From Thiospirillum jenense (GTDB lineage Bacteria; Pseudomonadota; Gammaproteobacteria; Chromatiales; Chromatiaceae): a DNA stretch of 54,118 nucleotides. Of this stretch, positions 18,715-28,607 are shown piece by piece. Each line of letters starts with the position of its first letter. Position 1 is the first letter of the stretch. The position numbers were made by a program, and so were the translations under genes. The stretch spans positions 1-54,118 of the forward strand of contig NZ_JABVCQ010000023.1 of NCBI RefSeq assembly GCF_014145225.1. Reading direction: 5' to 3'. The notes beneath the pieces are model-generated. The model ran no database searches. It had not been told where the DNA came from and saw only the letters and a program-made list of their open reading frames with translations.

Positions 18715-19629
18715 ATGCAGTCACTAATTGGGCGAATTGACATGGAGCATTCTGAGACGGTGGCGATTTTAACGATTGACCAACTGGTTGAATCGACCGG
18801 GCGTTTATTAGCAATGTCACGGGTCGTCGGCGAGGTATTAAAGCTATTGGATAATAGTAATAGCACCCAAGTGGCAATTGCCAATTGCTTGGCTAAAGAC
18901 CCGGCATTGGTGGTGATGTTACTGCGATTAGCCAATAGCCCCGCATTTGCCGCGGCCCGCCATGTGGATTCGGTCGAGCGGGCGCTGACTATTTTAGGAC
19001 GCGAGCAGGTGCGGCGGTTAATTATCGCCGGTGCGATCACCCGCGCTTCGGATCGCTTGCCGACGCAGCATTTGATTCCATTAGAAACGTTTTGGCGCCA
19101 TTCGGCGTATTGTGCCGTGATTGCGCGGCTGTTGGCGGAAGCGGATGGCCGTACCAAATCATTGTCCAGTACGGTATTTCTCGGCGGGTTGCTGCACGAT
19201 TTGGGGCATTTGGTGCTGTTTTCGCACAATCCCGACGAATCCGAGCGGGCATTTTTAAGCTGTTTAACTGCGCCAGCGATGATCTCGCCCGAGGCGGCGG
19301 AAACGGCGGAATTGGGGTTTAATCACGCCGAATTGGGTGGCGCTTTGGCAGAACATTGGGGGTTGCCGACGGTGCTGTGCGCGATTTTGCAGTTTCATCA
19401 TGCACCCTTGTCTGCGCCGCCGGAACACCAGTTAGCCGTCAGTTTGGTACATTTGGCTAACACTGGCGCGCATTTAGCGGAACTGGATTCGCGGGATTGG
19501 GATGATGCGCCGCCGGTTGATCCGCCGGTGTGGGCATTTACGCAGTTGCAGCCGCAGGTGTTGCTGGATGTGTTGGAAGCGGCGCAGTATCAGGTGTTGG
19601 CAGTCGAGGCGTTGCGCGATCCGAGCTAG
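18715..19629 (+). CDS. HDOD domain protein
   Basis: The 304-residue product is essentially one HDOD domain. It contains SRVVGEVLKLLDNSNSTQ, LAKDPALVVMLLRLANSPAF, VERALTILGREQVRRLI and FLGGLLHDLGHLVLF, with the partial HD-like HDLGH. It probably acts as a scaffold or output module in signalling; no fused receiver or GGDEF domain is present. Translation may instead start at the ATG at 18742 (MEHSETVAIL). The 3' half is more G+C-rich than the 5' half. It is cotranscribed with the preceding HDOD gene in all likelihood. Confidence 0.85.
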   Translation: MQSLIGRIDMEHSETVAILTIDQLVESTGRLLAMSRVVGEVLKLLDNSNSTQVAIANCLAKDPALVVMLLRLANSPAFAAARHVDSVERALTILGREQVRRLIIAGAITRASDRLPTQHLIPLETFWRHSAYCAVIARLLAEADGRTKSLSSTVFLGGLLHDLGHLVLFSHNPDESERAFLSCLTAPAMISPEAAETAELGFNHAELGGALAEHWGLPTVLCAILQFHHAPLSAPPEHQLAVSLVHLANTGAHLAELDSRDWDDAPPVDPPVWAFTQLQPQVLLDVLEAAQYQVLAVEALRDPS

Positions 19630-19773
19630 TCGCCACCCGCGCCGTGACCAGTGGCGGTGAACAAATTTTGACGCCGCTGCCAGTATCGGTTCACAATGCG
19701 CAGGTCGCCGCAACTTGTGTGTGACTGACCGCTTGGCAATCCCCGCCGAGCGCACCTTCTGCTAAAAAAATAC

Positions 19774-19850
19774 GCGCCCGTAGCTCAGATGGATAGAGTA
19801 CAGCCCTCCGAAGGCTGGGGTCACAGGTTCAAGTCCTGTCGGGCGCGCCA
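19774..19850 (+). tRNA. tRNA-Arg (anticodon CCG)
   Basis: A full cloverleaf of 77 nt can be drawn. The acceptor stem pairs GCGCCCG with CGGGCGC, the D arm is built on AGCTCAGATGGAT, the anticodon stem is CAGCC/GGCTG with loop CTCCGAA (anticodon CCG), the T arm contains GGTTCAAGTCC, and CCA is encoded at the 3' end. It decodes CGG codons for arginine. Confidence 0.96.
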
Positions 19851-19868
19851 ATTTTCAATCCCCGTGAA

Positions 19869-20252
19869 TTAAAACTCGAACGTCTGTTCATCCCAATGCG
19901 GCAATAACCACTGGCGGCTGCGGACCCGAATAGTCGTTGCCCCCTCCGCACTCCATGTCCATTCAAAGCCATCGTCTTGCTGTACGGGTTTATGATCCGT
20001 GAGAATTGCTTGTCCATAAATAAAATCAATTCGCCCGGGCTCGATCACGTCGTATTTGAATGAAACTTTATTGTCGTTATTGGACTGCCGCGTGATCGTC
20101 ACCTGATCTAATACGGCATACTCTAAAACCGTTTGATTGTACACAACACCCACCACAATTAAAAACGCTGCCGTTGCCACGAAAAATGACGCCCGATAAC
20201 GTTTTTTTGCAATCGTGGCTTCTTCTAGTTTCTTTTCCAGTGAAATGCTCAT
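19869..20252 (-). CDS. Small single-pass membrane protein of unknown function
   Basis: The 127-residue product has a short basic cytoplasmic N-terminus with a possible coiled coil (EKKLEEATIAKKRYR). One membrane helix follows at about 22-43 (SFFVATAAFLIVVGVVY), then a periplasmic domain of about 80 residues rich in beta-type sequence. I recognise no family. The frame has codon use like its neighbours and a clean start, so it is probably real. Confidence 0.6.
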   Translation of the reverse strand: MSISLEKKLEEATIAKKRYRASFFVATAAFLIVVGVVYNQTVLEYAVLDQVTITRQSNNDNKVSFKYDVIEPGRIDFIYGQAILTDHKPVQQDDGFEWTWSAEGATTIRVRSRQWLLPHWDEQTFEF

Positions 20253-20341
20253 ACGCTTTCCTCAATTTGACAGTCAATCATTTTTGTCTTCGATGCCCCG
20301 GTCATTATCACACGTTTTATAGGTTGTGACAATTCAACATT

Positions 20342-20734
20342 TCACTCGCTATGCGCCATTTCAACATACACCTTCGGCATAAAGCGCGGCGTACAAATGG
20401 CGAGAAAAATTAAGTCTATCGTGCCGCTATTGGTGATGCGTTGTTTGCAGCCGGGCGGGATGATTGCCACATCCAATGCTGTCATTAATTGCGCGGGCAA
20501 TTCACCGATTTCAATTAACCCTTCTCCGGCTAAAATGACATACCGCTCGGTCGTTGCAATGAGCGTGTGCCAGCGCGTGGTGACGCCAGGTGCAATACGC
20601 GCTTGGGCGATGGAGAGCGATTCATCCGCAGCGGTATTGAATAATTCATTAATAAAACAGCGTTCCGACGTGAAAAACTCAGCCGCCGGATCATAGCGAA
20701 TAATCATTGGTTGTGGGGCGGGTTGATTGGTCAT
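20342..20734 (-). CDS. Cupin-domain protein
   Basis: The product is about 130 residues from the Met at 20734 (MTNQPAPQPM), or 141 from the Met at 20767. It has a cupin-2 signature: ITRWHTLIATTERYVILAGEGLIEIG-like content with a His in motif 1, then VAIIPPGCKQRITNSG in motif 2. Small single-domain cupins of this kind bind a metal or small ligand; the substrate cannot be told. It sits downstream of the restriction-modification gene on the same strand, 12 bp or more away. Confidence 0.75.
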   Translation of the reverse strand: MTNQPAPQPMIIRYDPAAEFFTSERCFINELFNTAADESLSIAQARIAPGVTTRWHTLIATTERYVILAGEGLIEIGELPAQLMTALDVAIIPPGCKQRITNSGTIDLIFLAICTPRFMPKVYVEMAHSE

Positions 20735-20778
20735 TGGTGCGATTGGGCATGGTAAGTTGATTAGCATTATACTGTGGT

Positions 20779-23700
20779 TTAGATGTCGTTGAAACCAATC
20801 GTTTGCATAATACGATCCGTTTCACTCAAGATTTTAATGATGCGCTGGTAATGTTTAATCTCATCAAAGGTCAATTCCCGCCCGCGCCGATCTTTTAACC
20901 ATTTCTGCGCCGGTTGATAACCACCAATATAAAACGTCCACGCCACCGCCGGCACCTCGGCAAAATATTGTGATTGGTTAATCCACACTTGCTGATTCAC
21001 ATAGCGCGGTTTATCAATAATCGGTTGACCATCGCCAATGAACGGATGCGTTGTAGCGCCAATTGCCGCTGGTTCCATTAAATGCAACTGCCGCAATTGA
21101 GTTCCTTTGTCGGCAATTGACCAGAACTCATCCGCACTGCGTGGCCACGGAATACGCGGGAAATCCATTTTTAAGAATTCAGCGTATTGTTCCCGATACG
21201 CGGGGCAATGCAAGACGCCGTAAATGTAATCAAAAACAGCGAGTTCGTCGGGAGCGGGGTGATTAGAATCAGTGGCGAGGTTTTGTAATTTTTGGAATAA
21301 CTCTGAATTGAAATTGACGCGGCGGGGTTGGTTGTTTGAATACAAATAGAGCGGAAACGCATAACCGATTTCGGATGTTTTATTGGATATAAAACTGGAT
21401 TCTACGATTTTATTTGTAATAAAAACATTTCTGAATAAATCATTCCCGCGTTGCTGGCGGGAGCAACACAAAACAATGTTTTCTTGAACAAGAATATGAC
21501 GAAAAACCCGCTCGCGCCGATGCACAGTCACATTAGAATTATAAACAGTGTATCGCGTGTCAAATGGACGATACGCAATTTGCGTTATTTGATTTTTCCA
21601 ATCGGATTTTGGCAGCTCTTCTTTAGTGCGTAGATATGACCATTGCGCTTGAGTACATAACTTGAATCTGGCTCTGGCGTCTGTTTCTTGATGCGTTTTA
21701 AGGATCAGTTCAACTTTATTAATCATTTCTTGTGGTGTCCAAGAAATTGCAAACGTATCATGCGTTGTCACAATTCCCGGTGCGGGGTTGCCATTTGCCG
21801 ATAAAAATTCTTGCAACTGAAATCCTTGTTCATAAACACTTTGAATTTGAGTATTTTTAGGCACAAATACCCAGGGCTTTTTGGTAGGCGTAATGTCATT
21901 ATTTTTAATAGAATTGAGTAAAGCAGAGGATAACCAATTGTATTTAGAGTTTCTGCTACCCCACAGTTGATAAAAATAGACTTTTGCTTGACCAGTGATC
22001 TGTTGTTTATTTCTCACTGCAATAATAATCGCTACGCCTTGTTGAATATCGAAAACATTTTTGTCAGCACTACCGTCAGGCGAACTCTCTTTTTTCTTGG
22101 CGTTCCCGTGTAAATCAATGACATAAATACTGCTAAACGTTGACATTAAATGTCGGCGCATATCAAGAAATGTGGGATTATCCAAGTATCCGTGATTTGT
22201 TATGAAACCAATAATCCCTTCGCCATTTTTTTCGATCATATATTCAGCACAGCGTATAAACTTTACATAATCATCTGACAACCATTTAGCCTGAGCTGGT
22301 TTTTTTAGTTCAGGACTTTGTTTATACACGTCCATTAAACTATTTATCCATTTGCCTTTATTTGCTGAATGTCCCGAATACGGCGGATTACCAATAACAC
22401 ACATGATCGGCAAATTGCGTTTAACGATATTCGCGCCCCGCGCTTCATTCGATAACCACTGCGCAAATGGTAGGTTTTGATGAATTGCGCTGCCCTCTTC
22501 GAGTGAATTGGTCAAATAGACTGATAAACGCGGCGGCGCACCGGTTGGCACATAGCCCAATTCAGTTAATAATAAATCCAACTTCAAATGACACATGGCA
22601 TACGATGCCATCAATAATTCAAACCCGTGCAAACGGGGAATTAAATCCGTTTCTAAATAACGCGACCATAACCCCGCCGCCACGCCTTTAATCTGCGGCG
22701 CAATCTGTTTAATGACCGCCGCTAAAAACGTCCCAGTTCCCGTTGCTGGATCAAGGATTTGCACCCGATGCACATCTTTTTTAATGGTCACACGCTGCCC
22801 GCTAGGATCCACTTTTCCCGTATCAAAATCAATTGTCACCCGCGAGGTATCCGCCAATCCATCAATTAACCCGAACTCGGTTTTTAATACTTCATCCACT
22901 GCGCGTACAATAAAATTGACCACCGGTTCGGGTGTGTACCACACGCCCCGTACTTTGCGTTTAGCGGGATTGTAAACTGATAAAAAGGTTTCATAAAAAT
23001 GAATCACCGGATCCGTTTGACTGGTGAATTGACCAAAGCCGGCCAGCACCTGCGTCATATTGGTCACTTGAAAAATTGCGGCCAATTCATCAATCATCCA
23101 CGCAATACGCTCGTCTAATTCCGCATTGGCAATGTAGCCAAATAAAGCGCGCAATAACGGATTGGATTTGGGCAGTGTGACCACCGCCTGCTGGCGAGTG
23201 AATTGCAGCGGCTCACCCGTGTAATGCACCCGCGCCGCAAATAACCCATAGGCAATGGTTTCGGCATAGACATCGGCGAATTCAACCGGCGAAATATCAC
23301 TAATTAAATGCTGTTGAAAGGTGGCAAATTGATCCGCCAATTCCGTCTGCCGGTGATTATCAGCAATTAAAGTCGCGTGCAGCACATCTTTAATTAACGC
23401 TGCTTTCCCCGCCATGCGCTCGGCCAATTCACGCGGCGTCGTCACGGTCGCCGGGCGCTGTTGAATAAAATCGTGCAACAGGTTTTCTAATACAGCGAAT
23501 TGATCGGGCTGCGCGACCAATTGACCATTCACCAGCGCACCGATTGCCACGCGCTGTTTTAATTCACCCTCCCGAAAAAACTGCCACTCCAGACAATTGG
23601 TGTAAATGAGATTAGGCAGCGCTTGACAATAGCGGTGCTGCTGCGCCAGATTGTCTTTATTTAACGCGGTTAAATCAATTGGCACGTCTTTCGCTTCGAC

Positions 23701-23904
23701 GTATCCAATTGCCACCGCGCCGCGCTGAATAATAAAATCTGGCGCCCCGCAGGCAATGCGTTTGGGTTCATTGATGACCGTTAAATCGGCCGCAAGACTA
23801 TTAAATAAAGCACTCAATGCCGGACGATACGAATGCTCAGTCGCGTTGCCATGCGCATACACATGAGTAACAACGGTAAAAAAATCAGCAATAGCAGACA
23901 TCAT
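20779..23904 (-). CDS. Single-chain restriction-modification enzyme (PD-(D/E)XK nuclease plus N6-adenine methyltransferase)
   Basis: The 1041-residue protein fuses a nuclease, a methyltransferase and a probable target recognition region. An N-terminal PD-(D/E)XK domain shows D56 (GAPDFIIQ) and E70-x-K72 (YVEAK). The gamma-class N6-adenine methyltransferase has motif I DPATGTGTF at 385-393 and motif IV NPPY at 506-509. The remaining C-terminal 400 residues hold the likely recognition domain. This layout is that of type IIG or related one-polypeptide enzymes, so no separate subunits are needed and none are adjacent. Translation may begin at the second Met. The central stretch about 21180-22350 is more A+T-rich than the flanks, consistent with a variable recognition region. 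Confidence 0.88.
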   Translation of the reverse strand: MMSAIADFFTVVTHVYAHGNATEHSYRPALSALFNSLAADLTVINEPKRIACGAPDFIIQRGAVAIGYVEAKDVPIDLTALNKDNLAQQHRYCQALPNLIYTNCLEWQFFREGELKQRVAIGALVNGQLVAQPDQFAVLENLLHDFIQQRPATVTTPRELAERMAGKAALIKDVLHATLIADNHRQTELADQFATFQQHLISDISPVEFADVYAETIAYGLFAARVHYTGEPLQFTRQQAVVTLPKSNPLLRALFGYIANAELDERIAWMIDELAAIFQVTNMTQVLAGFGQFTSQTDPVIHFYETFLSVYNPAKRKVRGVWYTPEPVVNFIVRAVDEVLKTEFGLIDGLADTSRVTIDFDTGKVDPSGQRVTIKKDVHRVQILDPATGTGTFLAAVIKQIAPQIKGVAAGLWSRYLETDLIPRLHGFELLMASYAMCHLKLDLLLTELGYVPTGAPPRLSVYLTNSLEEGSAIHQNLPFAQWLSNEARGANIVKRNLPIMCVIGNPPYSGHSANKGKWINSLMDVYKQSPELKKPAQAKWLSDDYVKFIRCAEYMIEKNGEGIIGFITNHGYLDNPTFLDMRRHLMSTFSSIYVIDLHGNAKKKESSPDGSADKNVFDIQQGVAIIIAVRNKQQITGQAKVYFYQLWGSRNSKYNWLSSALLNSIKNNDITPTKKPWVFVPKNTQIQSVYEQGFQLQEFLSANGNPAPGIVTTHDTFAISWTPQEMINKVELILKTHQETDARARFKLCTQAQWSYLRTKEELPKSDWKNQITQIAYRPFDTRYTVYNSNVTVHRRERVFRHILVQENIVLCCSRQQRGNDLFRNVFITNKIVESSFISNKTSEIGYAFPLYLYSNNQPRRVNFNSELFQKLQNLATDSNHPAPDELAVFDYIYGVLHCPAYREQYAEFLKMDFPRIPWPRSADEFWSIADKGTQLRQLHLMEPAAIGATTHPFIGDGQPIIDKPRYVNQQVWINQSQYFAEVPAVAWTFYIGGYQPAQKWLKDRRGRELTFDEIKHYQRIIKILSETDRIMQTIGFNDI

Positions 23905-24000
23905 TAATTCTCAGTGATTAGATAATGCAGTCAAGCGCACAACAATTTGACTAAAATTACAGTATGATTCAACCCAATTAACTCCCCTCGGGTCACGATT

Positions 24001-27000
24001 ATGCGCACCCCCCGCCGCCCCGTATTATTGTTCATTGGTCTGATGATTTTATTCACCGTCACCGCCCATCACGCTGCCGCCGCCCCGCCTGACATCCCGC
24101 CGCCGCTCGCGCCCTGGGTGGACTGGGTGCTACACGATAACGACACCCGCGCCTGCCCGCTCGCGGTCAACAGCGACGAGCGCCAGTGCCGCTGGAACGG
24201 CGCACTGCAACTGTGGTTAAATCACAACGGCGGGCGATTTAGCCACACTTGGCAGCTCTACCCCGCCCCCGAGCGCGAGCAGTGGGTCACGTTGCCCGGT
24301 GATGATGTCCACTGGCCGCAACAGGTGCAGGTGGACGACGTGCCAGCAGTGGTGCTGCGCCGCGACGGGCGGCCGATGGTGAAACTGACCAGCGGCAGTC
24401 ATCAGATCAGCGGGCAATTTCACTGGTCACGGCTGCCGGACGATCTCGCGCTGCCGCCCGATGTCGCGCAAGTGACACTGTCGCTCAACGGCGACACCAT
24501 TGCCCAACCGACCATCACGCCCGATCACCGCCTGCTGCTGCATCCCACGCCCGCCGCGACCGCGTCACCTGAACCGCAAACGGTGGAATTGCACGTCACC
24601 CGCCTGATTAGCGACGGTGTACCAGTCACGGTCACGACGCGGTTGGCGCTGAATATTGCTGGGTCAGCGCGGCAAATCACGCTCGGGCCGGTCACGCTCG
24701 GCACTGGCGTCGGGGTGCAACTGGACAGCCCGTTACCGGCACAGTGGCAGCCGGACAATCGCCTGCGCATTCAAGCCCAGCCGGGGCAGTGGGTGCTGGA
24801 ATTGACCAGCCGCCACGCCGGCACGTTGCCCGACTTGACCCGCCCGCCTGCCGCGGCACCGTGGCCGGCCACCGAGGTCTGGGCAGTGCGCACGGATGCG
24901 GCGTTACGGCAAGTGACGTTGCACGGTGCCGAGGTGGTGGATCCGCGCCAAACGCACCTGCCGCCCGCCTGGCAACAGTTACCCGCCTATCTGATTCGCT
25001 CGGACAGTCAGCCGACGTTGGCCGAGTTGCCGCAACTGCCCAGTCAACCTGACCAGTTGGCATTGGCGCGCCAGCTGTGGCTGGATTTTGACGGCGGCGG
25101 GGTGAGTGTTCGTGATCGCCTCAGCGGCACGGTTGAGCAGGCGCAGCACCTGACCACGTCGCCACCGTTCACGCTCGGGCAGGTGCGCGTCAACGGTGAA
25201 GCGCGGCTCATCACGCGGTTGGATGCTGACAAAACGACGGGCAAGGCGGGCGTTGAAATCCGCCCCGGCCCGTTGGAGTTGACAGCGGACGGGCGACTGG
25301 ACGTGACTCGTGATCTGCCGATTTCCGCCTGGTCAACGGCGATCAGCCGCATCAACACCACGCTGCACCTGCCGCCGGGGTGGGATTTACTCGCCGTCAA
25401 CGGGACGGATAACGTGCCAAACAGTTGGCTGGCGCGGTGGTCACTGCTCGACATTTTCCTCGTGCTGATCGCCGCCACCGCCACCGCTCGGTTATTTGGC
25501 AACCGCTGGGGGGCGCTGGCGCTGGTGGCGTTGATCCTGACCTGGCAAGCACCCAACGCGCCGCAACTGGTGTGGCTGCATTTACTCGCGGCAATTGCGC
25601 TGCGGCGTCATCTGCCGGCCACCGCGCCGGTGATTACCACGCTGCGGCGCGGCGTGACCAGTTACTACTGGCTGACGGTGGCGGCGCTGGTACTCATCAC
25701 GCTGCCGTTTCTGCTGCACCAGTTGCGCACCGGGGTTTATCCGCAATTGACCACGACGGCGCCGCTGCCGCTGGTGCCGGCGGGCGGGATGGCCACAGTG
25801 GTCAGATCACCACCGCCGCCACCGATGGCCGCTGACGCCTTGACGTTAAATGAACAGGAATTAGCCATGAGCGCCCCGGCTGCTGAAGCGCCGCGGCCGG
25901 CCGCTCCGCAGGCGCGCAAAGCGCTTGGTTTGTACGGATCGAGTGACAGTGACGCGGGCAGCGATCAACCGCGCCGGGCGTTGCCGGACATCGATCCCAA
26001 CGCGCAGGTGCAAACCGGGATGGGCGTGCCGAATTGGACGTGGCACCAGTTCACGCTCAACTGGAATGCGCCAGTCACGGCCACGCAGACGGTGCAACTG
26101 TGGCTACTCCCGCCGGCGGGCAACTTGGCACTGGCACTCGCGCAGGTCGCGTTGTTGTTGGGATTGATCTGGAAAACCGTCGTGAGTTGCCACCTCGCCG
26201 CCCGCCGCATTGCGATCAACCGTGCCACACCGGCGGTGATTCTGGCACTCGGGTTGAGCGGCGTGGCGCTGTCACTCGTACCACCCGCCAGTCACGCCGC
26301 CGAGGTCGTGACCTTTCCGCCGCCGGAATTGTTGGAGCAGTTGCAAACCCGATTGCTCGCGCCGCCGGACTGCCTGCCCGAGTGCGTCACGCTGGCGCAC
26401 TTGCACATCAAAGCAGATGCCGCCGCTGTCCAGTTGCGCTTGACCCTTGATGCCGCCGTCGCCAGCGCGGTGCCGTTGCCCGTTCAAGCCAGCAGTTGGA
26501 ATGCAGCGGAGATTTTGCTGAACGATCAACCAGTTAAAGCAACGTACCGCAACGCGGCGGGGCAGTTGTTACTCGCGGTGCCGGCGGGGCATCAGCAAGT
26601 CACGATGACCAAATTTGGGGAGAAATCCCCTTTTGCGGAAAAGAAATCCCCCCCTGCCCCCCCTTTGTCAGCGGAAGAAATCCCCCCCAGCCCCCCTTTG
26701 TCAAAGGGGGGGGAAGACTCTTACCCCCCTTTGCAAAAGGGGGGGAGGGGGGATTTTCTTCCGGCAACGAGCGACAGGGGGGATTTTCTTCCGCTGGATT
26801 TGCCCCTCCCGCTCGCCCCGCGCCGCGTCACGGCCGACTTGGCAGACGGCTGGACGTTGGATGGCGTGACAGCGGACGGCATCGCCGGTGAACAACTGCG
26901 CCTCGTGCCGCGTCAACCGGCGCAGCCGACCGCGACGGATGCAGCCGTGACCAATGACCTGCCGCCGCTGCTGCGGGTGGAACGCTCGCTGCAACTGGGA

Positions 27001-28350
27001 TTGGACTGGCAAGTGCTGACACGAGTGACGCGCTTGTCGCCAGCGACGACGGCAGTCAGCGCGTGGCTCGATCTGCTGCCCGACGAGGCCGTGACCACGC
27101 CCGGGTTGCAAGTTGAACCGCTCGCGGCGGATGCCCAGCGCCGCCGCGTGCTGGTCAGTCTGCCGCCGGGACGGATGACGCAGGCGTGGGAATCGCGCTT
27201 GCCGATCCAGCCGCAGATGCAACTGACCGCTGGCGATGACGAGCGCTTCAGCACCCACTGGTGCGTCAACGTCAGCCCGTTGTGGCACGTCGAACGGCGC
27301 GGGCTGCCGCCCAATCACCCGCACTGCGCCAGCGGCGAACTGGGCTGGCGCTTGCGCACCGGGCAACAGGTGCAACTGGACATCACCCGACCGCAGGCGG
27401 TGCCGGGCGCCACGGTCACGCTCGATCACAGTCATTATCAACTCACCCCCGGGCAGCGAGCGACGGCGGCTGAATTAGAATTAACCGTGCGCAGCAGTCG
27501 CGGTGGGCAATTACCGCTGCATTTGCCGACGGGCGCGGAGCAATTAAACTTGCGCATTGATAATCAACCATTTGGATTAAATCTGACCACCACCGAATTA
27601 AAAACCGGTATGATGCTGAATATTCCGCTCGTGCCGGGAACGCAGCAGATTCATTTGCAATGGCGGCAAGCGGCGGGATTAACTGTGAATTACCAACCGC
27701 CGCTGGTGGATGTCGGGTTAATCAGCGTCAATGCCAATACCACCGTTTCATTACCGCCGGCGCGCTGGGTATTATGGGTGCAAGGTGATGGCATTGGCCC
27801 CGCCGTCTTATTCTGGAGTGTTTTACCGTTATTAGTCATACTCGCCTGGGCATTTGGGCGCAGTCAATTCACGCCCTTAACACCCTGGGATTGGTTATTA
27901 CTCGGATTGGGAATGATAACGCCGGGCGGGATCATTGCCGTTATCATTATGGCAGTGTGGTTATTGGCATTGGGTAAAAAACGCCAATTAACCGCCGACC
28001 ACTCGCGCTGGCGCTTTAATCTCATTCAGGTCGGTTTAATCCTACTCACCATTGCCGCACTCAGTGCTGTCATGACAATGGTGCAACAGGGCTTATTAAA
28101 TTATCCCGCCATGTACATTCGCGGCAATGGGTCTAGCGCACACGAATTGCATTGGTATTTAGATCGCGCCGCGCCCGTGTTGGGTGATGTCAGCATCATT
28201 TCATTCCCAATTCTGGTGTATCGCGGCTTGATGTTACTTTGGGCATTATGGCTGGCGTGGCGGTTATTAACTTGGCTGCGCTGGGGGTGGCAGTGTTTTG
28301 CAACGCCGGTGCCGTGGCGGGGGAAAACCTTGACAGTGGATTTAGAATAA
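24001..28350 (+). CDS. Large envelope protein with signal peptide and multiple membrane segments, unknown function
   Basis: The 1449-residue product starts with a signal peptide (LLFIGLMILFTVTAHHAAAA). Long extracytoplasmic regions alternate with hydrophobic blocks near 480-560, 715-770 and 1275-1430. Around residues 745-770 the sequence LALGLSGVALSLVPPASHAAEV reads like a second signal peptide. It is followed by a Pro/Cys-rich start (PPDCLPECVT) like the one after the first signal peptide, suggesting a fusion of two related secreted units. Residues about 878-932 are encoded by an inserted G/C-tract hairpin element. The first 3.4 kb are very G+C-rich with CTG/GTG codons, while the last 0.9 kb uses TTA/ATT codons like the neighbours. 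I recognise no named family. Confidence 0.75.
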   Translation: MRTPRRPVLLFIGLMILFTVTAHHAAAAPPDIPPPLAPWVDWVLHDNDTRACPLAVNSDERQCRWNGALQLWLNHNGGRFSHTWQLYPAPEREQWVTLPGDDVHWPQQVQVDDVPAVVLRRDGRPMVKLTSGSHQISGQFHWSRLPDDLALPPDVAQVTLSLNGDTIAQPTITPDHRLLLHPTPAATASPEPQTVELHVTRLISDGVPVTVTTRLALNIAGSARQITLGPVTLGTGVGVQLDSPLPAQWQPDNRLRIQAQPGQWVLELTSRHAGTLPDLTRPPAAAPWPATEVWAVRTDAALRQVTLHGAEVVDPRQTHLPPAWQQLPAYLIRSDSQPTLAELPQLPSQPDQLALARQLWLDFDGGGVSVRDRLSGTVEQAQHLTTSPPFTLGQVRVNGEARLITRLDADKTTGKAGVEIRPGPLELTADGRLDVTRDLPISAWSTAISRINTTLHLPPGWDLLAVNGTDNVPNSWLARWSLLDIFLVLIAATATARLFGNRWGALALVALILTWQAPNAPQLVWLHLLAAIALRRHLPATAPVITTLRRGVTSYYWLTVAALVLITLPFLLHQLRTGVYPQLTTTAPLPLVPAGGMATVVRSPPPPPMAADALTLNEQELAMSAPAAEAPRPAAPQARKALGLYGSSDSDAGSDQPRRALPDIDPNAQVQTGMGVPNWTWHQFTLNWNAPVTATQTVQLWLLPPAGNLALALAQVALLLGLIWKTVVSCHLAARRIAINRATPAVILALGLSGVALSLVPPASHAAEVVTFPPPELLEQLQTRLLAPPDCLPECVTLAHLHIKADAAAVQLRLTLDAAVASAVPLPVQASSWNAAEILLNDQPVKATYRNAAGQLLLAVPAGHQQVTMTKFGEKSPFAEKKSPPAPPLSAEEIPPSPPLSKGGEDSYPPLQKGGRGDFLPATSDRGDFLPLDLPLPLAPRRVTADLADGWTLDGVTADGIAGEQLRLVPRQPAQPTATDAAVTNDLPPLLRVERSLQLGLDWQVLTRVTRLSPATTAVSAWLDLLPDEAVTTPGLQVEPLAADAQRRRVLVSLPPGRMTQAWESRLPIQPQMQLTAGDDERFSTHWCVNVSPLWHVERRGLPPNHPHCASGELGWRLRTGQQVQLDITRPQAVPGATVTLDHSHYQLTPGQRATAAELELTVRSSRGGQLPLHLPTGAEQLNLRIDNQPFGLNLTTTELKTGMMLNIPLVPGTQQIHLQWRQAAGLTVNYQPPLVDVGLISVNANTTVSLPPARWVLWVQGDGIGPAVLFWSVLPLLVILAWAFGRSQFTPLTPWDWLLLGLGMITPGGIIAVIIMAVWLLALGKKRQLTADHSRWRFNLIQVGLILLTIAALSAVMTMVQQGLLNYPAMYIRGNGSSAHELHWYLDRAAPVLGDVSIISFPILVYRGLMLLWALWLAWRLLTWLRWGWQCFATPVPWRGKTLTVDLE
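26635..26794. mobile_element. Palindromic G/C-tract repeat element inserted in frame (MITE-like)
   Basis: The ends are inverted repeats: GCGGAAAAGAAATCCCCCC on the left and GGGGGGATTTTCTTCCGC on the right. Inside are nested copies of the same arms and two strong hairpins of the form CCCCCCTTTG..CAAAGGGGGG (26692-26714 and 26724-26746). It adds peptide of the PPLSKGGxxxPPLQKGGRGDF type. That peptide is known from dispersed short repeats in cyanobacteria and large sulfur bacteria, a point from general knowledge rather than a search. The reading frame passes through without a stop. Confidence 0.8.
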
Positions 28351-28607
28351 ATGTGGATTTGGAATAAATATTGACAGCATAGGTAATGCCAAATATATGA
28401 ACTCTGTCTCACGACGAAGTGCAATAATAATGATATGATGTATAATCACCGAAGCCACCGCAATAGCGAACGCTTTCAAAAATCGTACCTAATCATTTGA
28501 GCGCGATACGATGCCGTGTTAAAGTGAATAGCATCATAATCAATTTCGCTGCTACTGCTCCACCGCCTTTTCTAAATCATTCAGCTTCAATCACTTTAGG
28601 AGAATTT

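Noticed and set aside
20321-20338. GGTTGTGA sequence near the cupin gene as another operator copy
   Set aside because: Only a half site is present; the left arm TSACAA is missing.
24217-27478. Many long antisense and alternate-frame open frames in the 1449-residue gene
   Set aside because: High G+C reduces stop codons; none has a convincing start or motif.
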